Positions 29,013-36,392 of a stretch of 50,966 nucleotides of DNA are shown piece after piece. The DNA is taken from contig MPNO01000029.1 of the NCBI GenBank assembly GCA_002239065.1, positions 1-50,966 on the forward strand, written 5' to 3'. Origin of the DNA: Defluviicoccus sp. bin129. Its GTDB lineage: Bacteria; Pseudomonadota; Alphaproteobacteria; MPNO01. Each line of letters begins with the position of its first letter. The stretch's first letter is position 1. The notes under the pieces were generated by a model. It was not told the origin of the DNA and ran no database searches. It saw only the letters and a program-made list of their open reading frames with translations. The position numbers and the translations under genes were made by a program.

Positions 29013-29204
29013 TCACCCCCGGACCAGCCAGGCGAGCCCGACGCCGACCACGGTGGCGACCAGCCCGGCGGTGCGCAGCGCGTTCGCCGGCTGTTCCGAC
29101 ACGCGCTGGATGAACCGCTTCATCGCCTCGGGAAACAGCGCGTAGAGCGCGCCCTCGATCGCCAGCGCCAGGGCGATCGCCGCCAGCAGATCCGCGCCCA
29201 GCAT
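29013..29204 (-). CDS. DUF2065 family small membrane protein
   Basis: A 63-residue protein with two hydrophobic helices (LLAAIALALAIEGALYALFP and AGLVATVVGVGLAWLVRG) around a basic loop with MKRFIQRVSEQP. This is the DUF2065 pattern; these small genes often sit between hflC and degP, as here. Function is unknown; location suggests a partner in membrane protein quality control. It lies 7 nt after hflC and 58 nt before the degP start. Confidence 0.85.
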   Translation of the reverse strand: MLGADLLAAIALALAIEGALYALFPEAMKRFIQRVSEQPANALRTAGLVATVVGVGLAWLVRG

Positions 29205-29211
29205 CGCCCGC

Positions 29212-30096
29212 CTATTCTTTCAGGTCCCTGGCCTCGCTGATGTTGTTGAAGAACCGGAAGAAGTCGCTGTCGGGCGACAGCACCATCGTCGTGTCCTCGG
29301 CCTTGAGCGCCTCGCGGTAGGCCTGCATCGAGCGGTAGAAGCGGAAGAACTCGGGATCCCGGCCGAACCCGTCGGCCCAGATCAGCGTCGCCTCCTGGTC
29401 GCCCTCGCCGCGGGTGATCTCCGCGGTGCGCTGCGCCTCGGCGATCAGGACCGTTTTTTCGCGGTCGGCGGCGGCGCGGATCTGCTGCGCCTTCTCGAAG
29501 CCCTGGGCGCGCGCCTCGCGCGCCTCGCGCTCGCGTTCGGAGCGCATGCGGGCGTAGATCGCCTGCGCCGCCTCCTGCGGCAGATCGGCGCGCCTCAGGC
29601 GCACGTCGACGATCTCGAGCCCGAGGCGCTGGGCGGCGAGGTTCACGTCCTGCTGGATATTGGACATGATCTGCTCGCGCTCGTCCGACAGCACCGCGAG
29701 CAGGGTCACGTTGCCGAGCGCCCGCCTCAGGCTCGAATTGACCACCGAGGCCAGCCGCGACCGGCCGACCGCCTCCGTCGCCACGGTCTGGAAGAATTGC
29801 AGCGGGTCGGCGATCCGGTAGCGCACATAGGCATCCGCCACCAGCCGCTTCTGGTCGGACAGGATCACCTGCTCCGCCGGCGGGTCGAATTCGAGGACCC
29901 GGCGTTCGTATTCGACGATGTTCTGGATGAACGGCAGCTTGAAGTGCAGCCCGGGGTCCTGGATCGCCCGTTTGGGCTCGCCGAACTGGAGCACCAGGAC
30001 CTGCTTGGTCTGATGGACGGTGAACAGCGCGCTGAACGCGACGATGCCGAGCACGATGATTACGATCCCGAGGATCGTCAGGCGGGTGCGGCTCAT
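29212..30096 (-). CDS. hflC: HflC, SPFH-domain regulator of FtsH
   Basis: A 294-residue inner-membrane protein with one N-terminal helix (LTILGIVIIVLGIVAFSALF) and a periplasmic SPFH/band-7 domain (QVLVLQFGEPKRAIQDPGLH, then YVRYRIADPLQFFQTV). A long helical region rich in Arg, Glu and Ala follows (AQAIYARMRSEREREAREAR). With HflK it forms the cage around the FtsH protease. The start overlaps the hflK stop by 4 nt. The C-terminus SPDSDFFRFF is typical of the family. Confidence 0.95.
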   Translation of the reverse strand: MSRTRLTILGIVIIVLGIVAFSALFTVHQTKQVLVLQFGEPKRAIQDPGLHFKLPFIQNIVEYERRVLEFDPPAEQVILSDQKRLVADAYVRYRIADPLQFFQTVATEAVGRSRLASVVNSSLRRALGNVTLLAVLSDEREQIMSNIQQDVNLAAQRLGLEIVDVRLRRADLPQEAAQAIYARMRSEREREAREARAQGFEKAQQIRAAADREKTVLIAEAQRTAEITRGEGDQEATLIWADGFGRDPEFFRFYRSMQAYREALKAEDTTMVLSPDSDFFRFFNNISEARDLKE

Positions 30097-31315
30097 TGCG
30101 TCGTCTCCTCGTGGTCGGCCGATTGCTGCACGCGCTTCTGGATCTCGGGCAGCGGCAGGTAGGGCACCACCCCCGGCCCGCCCTGGGCCGAGGAGTCGAT
30201 GATGATCTTGGTCATGCCGCGGAACACCTCCTCGATCGTCTCCAGATAGATCCGCTGCGTCGTCACGTCCCTGGACGCCCGATAGGATTCGAGCACCTTG
30301 ATGAAGCGCTCGGCCTCGCCCTTCGCCCTGTTGGTGATCTCCTCGCGATAGGCGTTGGCGTCCTGGATCATCTTCTCCGCCTCGCCGCGCGCCCGGGGCA
30401 GGATGTCGTTGCGATAGGCCTCGGCCTCGTTCCTGATCCGCTCGAGATCGGCGCGCGCGCGCTGGACGTCGACGAAGGCGTCGATGACCGGGCCCGGCGG
30501 GTCGACCTTGAGGAGCTGCACGCGGCGCACGTCGATGCCCGCGCCGTAGCTGTCGAGCAGCTCCTGCACCCGGTTCCGCGTACCCTGCTCGATCTCGTTA
30601 CGGCCTTCGGTCAGCGCCGACTGGATCGGGGTCTGGCCGATCACCTCGCGCATCGCGCTCTCGGCGGTCAGCTTCACCGTGGCTTCCGGGTTGCGGATGT
30701 TGAACAGGAACTTGCCGGCGTCCTTGATCACCCAGAACACGGTGAAGTCGATGTCGACGATGTTCTCGTCGCCGGTCAGCATCAGGCTTTCTTCCTGGAT
30801 GTCGCGCACCCCCACGCCGCGGGTGGTCTCGCCGACGCTGCGCAAGCCCACCTCGATGCGGTTGACCCTCGTGACTTTCGGCGTCAGCACCGATTCGATC
30901 GGTCCCGGCAGGTGGTAGTTCAGCCCCGGCGTGGTGGTGCGGGTCCATTCGCCGAAGCGCAGTACCACGCCCTGCTCGTCGGGCTGGACCCGGTAGAAGC
31001 CGCTCAACAGCCACAGCCCGATCACCGCCACCACCAGCAGGATCAGACCCCGCCCGCCGCGCAGCCCGCCCGGAACCAGGCGGCGGAACCGGTCCTGGCC
31101 GCGCCTGAGCATGTCCTCGAAGTCGGGCGGCTGGCCGATCGGCCCGCGCCCGCCGCCGCCGCCGCCTCCGCCGCCGGGGGGGGCCCCCCGGGCCTGGCCT
31201 CCGCCGGCGGGGGCGCCGGCCCCCCCCCCCCGCCGCCTCCGCCGCCGGGGGTGCCCCACGGGCCCTGACCTCCGCCGAAGGGGCCGCCGCCCCCACCCTG
31301 CTGTTTCCATGGCAT
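30093..31315 (-). CDS. hflK: HflK, SPFH-domain regulator of FtsH; frameshift at poly-G
   Basis: The body (SPFH domain, about 300 residues) is normal: a membrane helix after FRRLVPGG, QPDEQGVVLRFGEWTRTTTP and DSYGAGIDVRRVQLLKVDPP. The family N-terminus MPWKQQGGGGGPFGGGQGPW starts at 31315, but lies one frame away from the body. The switch must occur in or near a run of 12 Gs (minus strand, 31220-31231) or the following G8/C6 tract: one extra G joins both parts into a continuous glycine-rich N-terminus of usual kind and about 407 residues in all. As given, the body frame would start at METAGWGRRP with a basic, non-family N-terminus. A sequencing or assembly indel is likeliest; slippage or phase variation is possible. 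Confidence 0.85.
31220..31231. repeat. Homopolymer C12 (G12 in hflK)
   Basis: Twelve consecutive Cs on the plus strand, with a G8C6 tract 31-44 nt away (31176-31189). They encode the glycine-rich hflK N-terminus and mark the place where its frame breaks. Such runs are prone both to sequencing error and to replication slippage. Confidence 0.8.
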
Positions 31316-31494
31316 ATCGGATCACCGTCCTGTTGCGCGCCGGGCCGCGCCGCCGCGAGCGCACAGACTACAAGCCGTGCCGCGCGGCCGCGCTATATGA
31401 TTTGGACGCCCGCCGCTATGATAGGGCAGGCGGGGCGTCAGCGCAGCCGCTACGCCCGTTCCACGCATATATGCTGCAAACCGGACGATACACA

Positions 31495-32595
31495 ATGCCC
31501 CAGTTGAACGAGGCGGCGATCCTCGAAGCGCTCAAATCGGTCCGCGACCCGGACCGGGGAGCCGATATCGTGTCGCTCGGCATGATCTCGGGCCTGGTGC
31601 TCAAGCAGGGCAATGTCGGGTTCTCCATCGAGGTCGCGCCCGAGCGCGGGCAGGCGCTGGAACCGCTGCGCAAGGCGGCCGAACGCGCCGTCGCCGCCTT
31701 GCCGGGGGTGCTGTCGGTGACCGCGGTGCTGACCGCGCACAGCGAGCCGGCGCCCGAACCGGCGGTCCAGCCCGCCCGGCAGGCGCCCCAGCAGCCGCTG
31801 ATGCCGGGCGTGGCGCATATCGTCGCCGTCGCCTCGGGAAAGGGCGGGGTCGGCAAGTCGACCACCGCGGTCAACCTCGCGCTCGCGCTCGCCGCCTCCG
31901 GCCGCTCGGTGGGCATTCTCGATGCCGACATCTACGGGCCCTCCTTGCCGCTGATGCTGGGCATTCACGAACGCCCGACCTCGCCCGACGGCAAGGTGCT
32001 CGACCCCATGGAGGCCTGGGGGCTGAAGGCGATGTCGATCGGCTTCCTGATCCCGCCCGACACGCCGACCATCTGGCGCGGGCCGATGGTGATGGGCGCT
32101 CTCGAACAGTTGATGCGCGACGTCTCCTGGGGCGAGCTCGACGTGATGATCGTCGACATGCCGCCCGGCACCGGCGACGTCCAGCTCACCATGGCGCAGC
32201 GCGTGCCGCTCGCCGGCGCGGTCATCGTGTCGACGCCGCAGGACCTCGCGCTGATCGACGCGCGCAAGGGCCTCAACATGTTCCGCAAGGTCGACGTGCC
32301 GGTGCTCGGGGTGATCGAGAACATGAGCTATTTCGTCTGTCCTCATTGCGGCGGCCGGTCGGACGTGTTCACCCATGGCGGCGCGCGCTACGCGGCCGAA
32401 GAGATGGGCGTCGACTTCCTCGGCGAGCTGCCGCTCGACATGGCGATCCGCGAGGGCGCGGACGCCGGCAGGCCGATCGTCGCCACCGAGCCGGACGGAC
32501 CCTACGCCGCCGCCTACCGGGCGATCGCCGATGCGGTCTGGGCCAAGGCCTCGGGCGGGGCGGTTCGGCCCGCGCCCGAGATCGTCATTCAGTAG
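31495..32595 (+). CDS. mrp: Mrp/ApbC-type iron-sulfur cluster carrier ATPase
   Basis: A 366-residue P-loop protein of the Mrp/NBP35 family, which carries and transfers 4Fe-4S clusters. It has an N-terminal MIP18 (DUF59) domain (LEALKSVRDPDRGADIVSLG), the deviant Walker A GKGGVGKS at 115-122, MIVDMPPGTGDVQLT, and the cluster-binding C282-x-x-C285 (FVCPHCGG). The start at 31495 was chosen because family members begin immediately before the DUF59 helix. It is divergent from hflK. A palindrome GCATATATGC lies just upstream. Confidence 0.94.
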   Translation: MPQLNEAAILEALKSVRDPDRGADIVSLGMISGLVLKQGNVGFSIEVAPERGQALEPLRKAAERAVAALPGVLSVTAVLTAHSEPAPEPAVQPARQAPQQPLMPGVAHIVAVASGKGGVGKSTTAVNLALALAASGRSVGILDADIYGPSLPLMLGIHERPTSPDGKVLDPMEAWGLKAMSIGFLIPPDTPTIWRGPMVMGALEQLMRDVSWGELDVMIVDMPPGTGDVQLTMAQRVPLAGAVIVSTPQDLALIDARKGLNMFRKVDVPVLGVIENMSYFVCPHCGGRSDVFTHGGARYAAEEMGVDFLGELPLDMAIREGADAGRPIVATEPDGPYAAAYRAIADAVWAKASGGAVRPAPEIVIQ

Positions 32596-32663
32596 GGGCC
32601 GGGCAGCAGGGGCCGGGCAGCAGGGGCCGGGCAGCAGGGGCCGGGCAGCAGGGGCCGGGCAGC
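32596..32663. repeat. 14-bp tandem repeat, 4.9 copies
   Basis: The unit GGGCCGGGCAGCAG is repeated four times exactly (32596, 32610, 32624, 32638) and then for 12 more bases. It begins at the base after the mrp stop and ends 3 nt before the ATG of the next gene. Unit length is not a multiple of three. Copies are identical, which points to recent expansion and probable copy-number variation among strains. Confidence 0.9.
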
Positions 32664-32666
32664 GCG

Positions 32667-33563
32667 ATGGCCGAAGACGGGATCCCGTTCCGCAAGCGGA
32701 TGGCGTTCTCCTACGGGCGGGCGGAAGCCGTCGCCCCCCTGGTGCGCCGCATCGTCTGCAACAACCCGAGCCCGTTCACCTTCCACGGCACCAACTCCTA
32801 TGTGGTGGGGGAGGGGGAGGTCGCGGTGATCGACCCCGGCCCGGACGACGCCGACCATGTCGAGGCGCTGACGCGCGCGGTGGCGGGCGAGACGGTCACC
32901 CAAGTCATCGTCACCCATACCCATATCGACCACTCGCCGGCCTGCCGCGCCTTCGCGCGCGCCGTCGGCGCCCCGGTGGTCGGCGCGCTGCCCGCCCCGC
33001 CGGGCGACGGCGCGCCGCCGATCGAGGCCGCCGATCCGGATTTCCAGCCCGACATCCATCTCGCCGACGGCGATTCCATCGCCGGGCCGGGCTGGACGCT
33101 GACCGCGCTGTTCACCCCGGGCCACATGTCCAACCACCACTGCCTCGCCCTCGCCGAGGGCGACATCCTGTTCAGCGGCGACCACGTGATGGGGTGGAAC
33201 ACCACCATCGTCTCGCCGCCGGACGGCAATATGGGCGACTATCTGCGCTCGCTGGAGGCCTGCATCGCCCGCGCGGACGCGCTCTATCTGCCCGGCCACG
33301 GCCCGCCGGTCGACAGGCCGCGCCCCTTCGTGCGCGCCTATCTCAACCACCGCCGCATGCGCGAGGGCCAGATCCTGCGCTGCCTCGGGGACGGTCTCGC
33401 CACCGTGCCCGAGCTGGTCGCGCGGATGTACGCGCATTTGCCCGAGCGCATGCACTGGGCCGCCGGAAGGTCGGTGCTCGCCCATCTCCAGCACATGGCC
33501 GAGACCGGCCGCATCGTCCCGGACGGCCCGCCGACCGAGGGGGCGCGCTACGGCCTGCCCTGA
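32667..33563 (+). CDS. Metallo-beta-lactamase-fold hydrolase (LACTB2-like)
   Basis: A 298-residue metal-dependent hydrolase. The signature H84-T-H-I-D-H89 is clear (VTHTHIDHS), with further ligands in FTPGHMSNHHC, SGDHVMGW and LPGHGPPV. The C-terminal part (HRRMREGQILRCL and beyond) is a winged-helix-like region as in LACTB2, an endoribonuclease-like subgroup; bacterial members have been annotated as hydrolases of unknown substrate. The ATG is 3 nt past a 14-bp tandem repeat and has no clear ribosome-binding site. It could share transcription with mrp. Confidence 0.87.
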   Translation: MAEDGIPFRKRMAFSYGRAEAVAPLVRRIVCNNPSPFTFHGTNSYVVGEGEVAVIDPGPDDADHVEALTRAVAGETVTQVIVTHTHIDHSPACRAFARAVGAPVVGALPAPPGDGAPPIEAADPDFQPDIHLADGDSIAGPGWTLTALFTPGHMSNHHCLALAEGDILFSGDHVMGWNTTIVSPPDGNMGDYLRSLEACIARADALYLPGHGPPVDRPRPFVRAYLNHRRMREGQILRCLGDGLATVPELVARMYAHLPERMHWAAGRSVLAHLQHMAETGRIVPDGPPTEGARYGLP

Positions 33564-33586
33564 GGGTTGCCGCCGGCCAGCGAAAA

Positions 33587-33609
33587 GGGCGCCGACATCT
33601 CCGGCGCCC
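33587..33609. terminator. Hairpin terminator after the hydrolase gene
   Basis: GGGCGCCG-ACATCTC-CGGCGCCC: a perfect eight-pair stem with a 7-nt loop, 24 nt beyond the stop. The plus-strand tail is CATTTCCC, only weakly T-rich; the minus-strand tail is CTTTTCG. It probably ends the mrp-hydrolase transcript. The A+T-rich stretch after it (to about 33680) may hold the P450 promoter, but I could not assign boxes. Confidence 0.5.
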
Positions 33610-33756
33610 CATTTCCCGACTTTGGATAATCTACTCCAAAACGCGTCCCAAGTCAAGCCCTATTTATTAGATCACGCATTTTTTCGGCCCCTCCGGGACC
33701 GTTTCACCCGGTCCGGATACGCTGCTAGGCTCGGGCGTCCGCGAAGGGGAGGGGTG

Positions 33757-35076
33757 ATGGCGAAGCGCGCGAAGCTCGGGATGTTCCAGTCGGAGCCGGA
33801 CCGGCCGGCGACCGCTTCCGGCTGCCCGGCGAGCGCGCTCGCCGCCGGGTTCGAGCCTTTCTCCCAATCCTATCTCGCCGATCCCTACCCGTTCTTCGCG
33901 CGCGCCCGGCGCGAGGAGCCGGTGTTCTACAGCCCGGAGACCGGCTACTGGGTGGTCGCCCGCCACGCCGACATCGTCGCGGTCTTCAGGGACCCCGGGA
34001 CCTTCTCCGCGGCGCTCGCCCGCCACCCGGTCACGCCGCTCTGCCCGGCCGCCGCCGAGATGCGCGACGGGCTCGACATCGCCATCGAGCCCTCGCTGGT
34101 CGACGAGGACCCGGAGACCCACCTGAAGCACCGGCGGATCTTCGGCGACGCCTTCACGCCCAAGCGGGTGAACGAGGTCGAGCCCCGCATCCGGGCGATC
34201 GTCACCCGCTATATCGACCGCTTCGCGGGCGACGGGCATGCCGAGCTGGTCTCCCAGATGCTGTACGAGGTGCCGGCGCTCGCGATCTTCATCTTCCTCG
34301 GCGCCGGCGACGAGGACGCGGTGTTCGTCAAGCGGCTCGGCTCGACCCGGGCGGTGGTGAACTGGGGACGGCCGGGCGAGGCCGAGCAGGTCGCGATGAT
34401 GCGCGACATGGGCGAGCACTGGGCGTTCACCAGGGACCTCGTCGATGCCGCGCTGGAGGAGCCGGGCGACAACTATCTCGGCGACATGGTCAGGCTGCAT
34501 CGCGACGACCCGTCGCGCTTCACGGTGAACTACCTCTACAACGTGATGTTCCTGATGCAGTTCGCCGGCCACGAGACCACCACCCAGGCCTCGGCCAACG
34601 GGTTGAAGGCGCTGCTCTCCGACCGGGCGCAGTGGGAGAGGCTGTGCCGCGAGCCGGCGCTGATCCCGGGCGCGGTCGAGGAGATCCTGCGCTACGACAC
34701 CTCGATCTTCGCCTGGCGGCGCATCGCCACCCGCGACGCCGAGATCGGCGGCACCGCGATCCCGGCCGGGGCGAAGATCCTGCTCCTGCTGGGCTCCGGC
34801 AGCCGCGACGAGGCGGTCTTCCCCGGCGGCGAGACCTTCGACATCGAGCGCCCCGACGCCAAGCGGCACCTCGCCTTCGGCAACGGCGCGCATTTCTGCA
34901 TGGGCGCGCCGCTCGCCCGCCTCGAGATGCGGATCATCCTGGAAGAGCTGACCCGGCGCCTGCCCGGCATGCGCCTGGTCGCGGGCCAGGGCTGGGAATA
35001 CGTGCCGACCCTCACCTTCCGCGGCGTGCAGAAGCTCAGGGTCGAGTGGGACGCGGCGGGGACGCCCGCGCGCTAG
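33757..35076 (+). CDS. Cytochrome P450
   Basis: A soluble bacterial P450 of 439 residues. The heme-thiolate motif is FGNGAHFCMGAPLARLE with Cys at 381; the oxygen-activation I-helix is AGHETTTQ (residues 270-277); the E-x-x-R pair is in EEILR, and WRRIATRDAEIGGTAIPAGA follows. No membrane helix. The start was chosen for its GGGGAGGGG box. No ferredoxin or reductase gene is adjacent, so electron partners are elsewhere. The substrate is unknown; the CYP family cannot be named by eye. Confidence 0.92.
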   Translation: MAKRAKLGMFQSEPDRPATASGCPASALAAGFEPFSQSYLADPYPFFARARREEPVFYSPETGYWVVARHADIVAVFRDPGTFSAALARHPVTPLCPAAAEMRDGLDIAIEPSLVDEDPETHLKHRRIFGDAFTPKRVNEVEPRIRAIVTRYIDRFAGDGHAELVSQMLYEVPALAIFIFLGAGDEDAVFVKRLGSTRAVVNWGRPGEAEQVAMMRDMGEHWAFTRDLVDAALEEPGDNYLGDMVRLHRDDPSRFTVNYLYNVMFLMQFAGHETTTQASANGLKALLSDRAQWERLCREPALIPGAVEEILRYDTSIFAWRRIATRDAEIGGTAIPAGAKILLLLGSGSRDEAVFPGGETFDIERPDAKRHLAFGNGAHFCMGAPLARLEMRIILEELTRRLPGMRLVAGQGWEYVPTLTFRGVQKLRVEWDAAGTPAR

Positions 35077-35098
35077 AGCCCGCCCCACATCGTCTTGC

Positions 35099-35127
35099 CC
35101 GGCCCCCGGACTCGTTCCGGGGGCCGG
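35099..35127. terminator. Bidirectional GC hairpin between convergent genes
   Basis: An 11-bp perfect stem: CCGGCCCCCGG, a 7-nt loop ACTCGTT, then its complement. It lies in the 95-nt gap between the P450 (plus) and DmdA-like (minus) genes, which converge. No T run follows on either side, so termination is inferred from position and stem strength. Confidence 0.5.
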
Positions 35128-35171
35128 CCATGACGCGGTGACGGTGGGGCGGCCCCGTCTGCCCCGCCCGC

Positions 35172-36338
35172 TCAACCGGTCGCAAGGCTCTGGCTGGGCA
35201 CCGATTTCCTGGGATCGAAGAAGGGCACCGCGGCGGTCTTGCCGGGGGCCGTCCCGTTCAGCGTGGAGACTTCGAGCGCGTTGCCCGGACCCGCCAGCCC
35301 GATCGGCACCCAGACATAGCCGATATTCCTCTCCATGCGCGGCGACCAGACGAGCACGGTTACCCGGCCGATCTCCTCGCCGTCCCTGTATACCGGCGCG
35401 ATATCGGGACATCCGGGGATTTGCTCGTCGCTGTCGAGCACGACGCCGACCAGCTTTTGATCGACCCCCTCCGCCTTGATCCGCATCAGCGCTTCCTTGC
35501 CGATATAGTCCGCGCTCTGGTCGTCCACCAGCCGTTCCAGCCCCATGATCTCGAACGGGTTGTTCTCGATCGTGATATCGGCGCCGTAGCGGTAAATGCC
35601 GGCCTCGATGCGCCGGATCTGCGATGGCGCGATCGGCCGGATGCGATACGGCCTGCCCGCCTCCATGATCCGGTCCCACAGCTCTTCGCCGCGGCTCGGG
35701 TCGCGGAGATAGATTTCGAAGCCGATCTCGGCGCTCCACCCGGTCCGGCTGATGACCACCGGTATGCCGTCGAGATCGGTCTCCAGGGTCCAGTAGTAGC
35801 GGATCTTCGCGATCTGCTCGCCGAACAGCGCGATCATCACGTCCCGGGACTTGGGGCCCTGGACCTGCACCGGATAGATCTCGGGCTCGCGCACCTTCAC
35901 GTCGAGCCCGCAACCCACCGAATGGCCGCGCGCCCACAGCCCCGCATCCGAGTCCGACAGCGCCAGCCACCACTGGTTCTCGCCCACCCGCAGCAGCACC
36001 GGCTCGTTGACGATGCCGCCGTCCTCGGCGGTGATCAGCACGTACTTGCACTGCCCGACCGCGCATTTCGTCAGGTCACGGGGGGTCAGCCTGTTGGTGA
36101 ACTCGGACGCGTCCGGTCCGGTGATCTCGACGATGCGCTCGACGCTCACGTCCCACAGCGTCACGTCTTCGGTCAGACTTCGGTATTCCTCGATGGGATC
36201 GTCGTAGTAGTTCGGAATGTACATGTGGTTGTAAATCCCCCAGGCCTTGCAGCCGGCCCGGCGCGTGGCCTCGAAGAAGGGGGACTTGCGGTAGCGGGGG
36301 CCGAAATAGAAGTCGGCCTTCGTCAGGATCTGGTTCAT
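35172..36338 (-). CDS. DmdA/GcvT-family folate-dependent demethylase-like protein
   Basis: A 388-residue protein with the GcvT fold. It resembles DMSP demethylase (DmdA) in layout from SPFFEATRRAGCKAWGIYNH through TLWDVSVERIVEITGPDASE, TPRDL, YPVQVQGPKSRDVM and SRTGWSAEIGFEIYL, and in length. DmdA moves a methyl group from dimethylsulfoniopropionate to tetrahydrofolate; related proteins demethylate other methylated compounds. True DmdA identity would need a tree or assay. The start at 36338 fits the family N-terminus. It follows the flavoprotein gene at 36393 by 54 nt, so a shared substrate route is likely. Confidence 0.82.
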   Translation of the reverse strand: MNQILTKADFYFGPRYRKSPFFEATRRAGCKAWGIYNHMYIPNYYDDPIEEYRSLTEDVTLWDVSVERIVEITGPDASEFTNRLTPRDLTKCAVGQCKYVLITAEDGGIVNEPVLLRVGENQWWLALSDSDAGLWARGHSVGCGLDVKVREPEIYPVQVQGPKSRDVMIALFGEQIAKIRYYWTLETDLDGIPVVISRTGWSAEIGFEIYLRDPSRGEELWDRIMEAGRPYRIRPIAPSQIRRIEAGIYRYGADITIENNPFEIMGLERLVDDQSADYIGKEALMRIKAEGVDQKLVGVVLDSDEQIPGCPDIAPVYRDGEEIGRVTVLVWSPRMERNIGYVWVPIGLAGPGNALEVSTLNGTAPGKTAAVPFFDPRKSVPSQSLATG

Positions 36339-36392
36339 TCCAGGGTTCTCCCATCGAGTGCGAACGCGCGGCGCTCCCACGCCGTCCGTTCG

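Noticed and set aside
31043..31315. A separate 90-residue gene starting MPWKQQ
   Set aside because: It is the true N-terminus of HflK in the other frame; its downstream part is just out-of-frame hflK.
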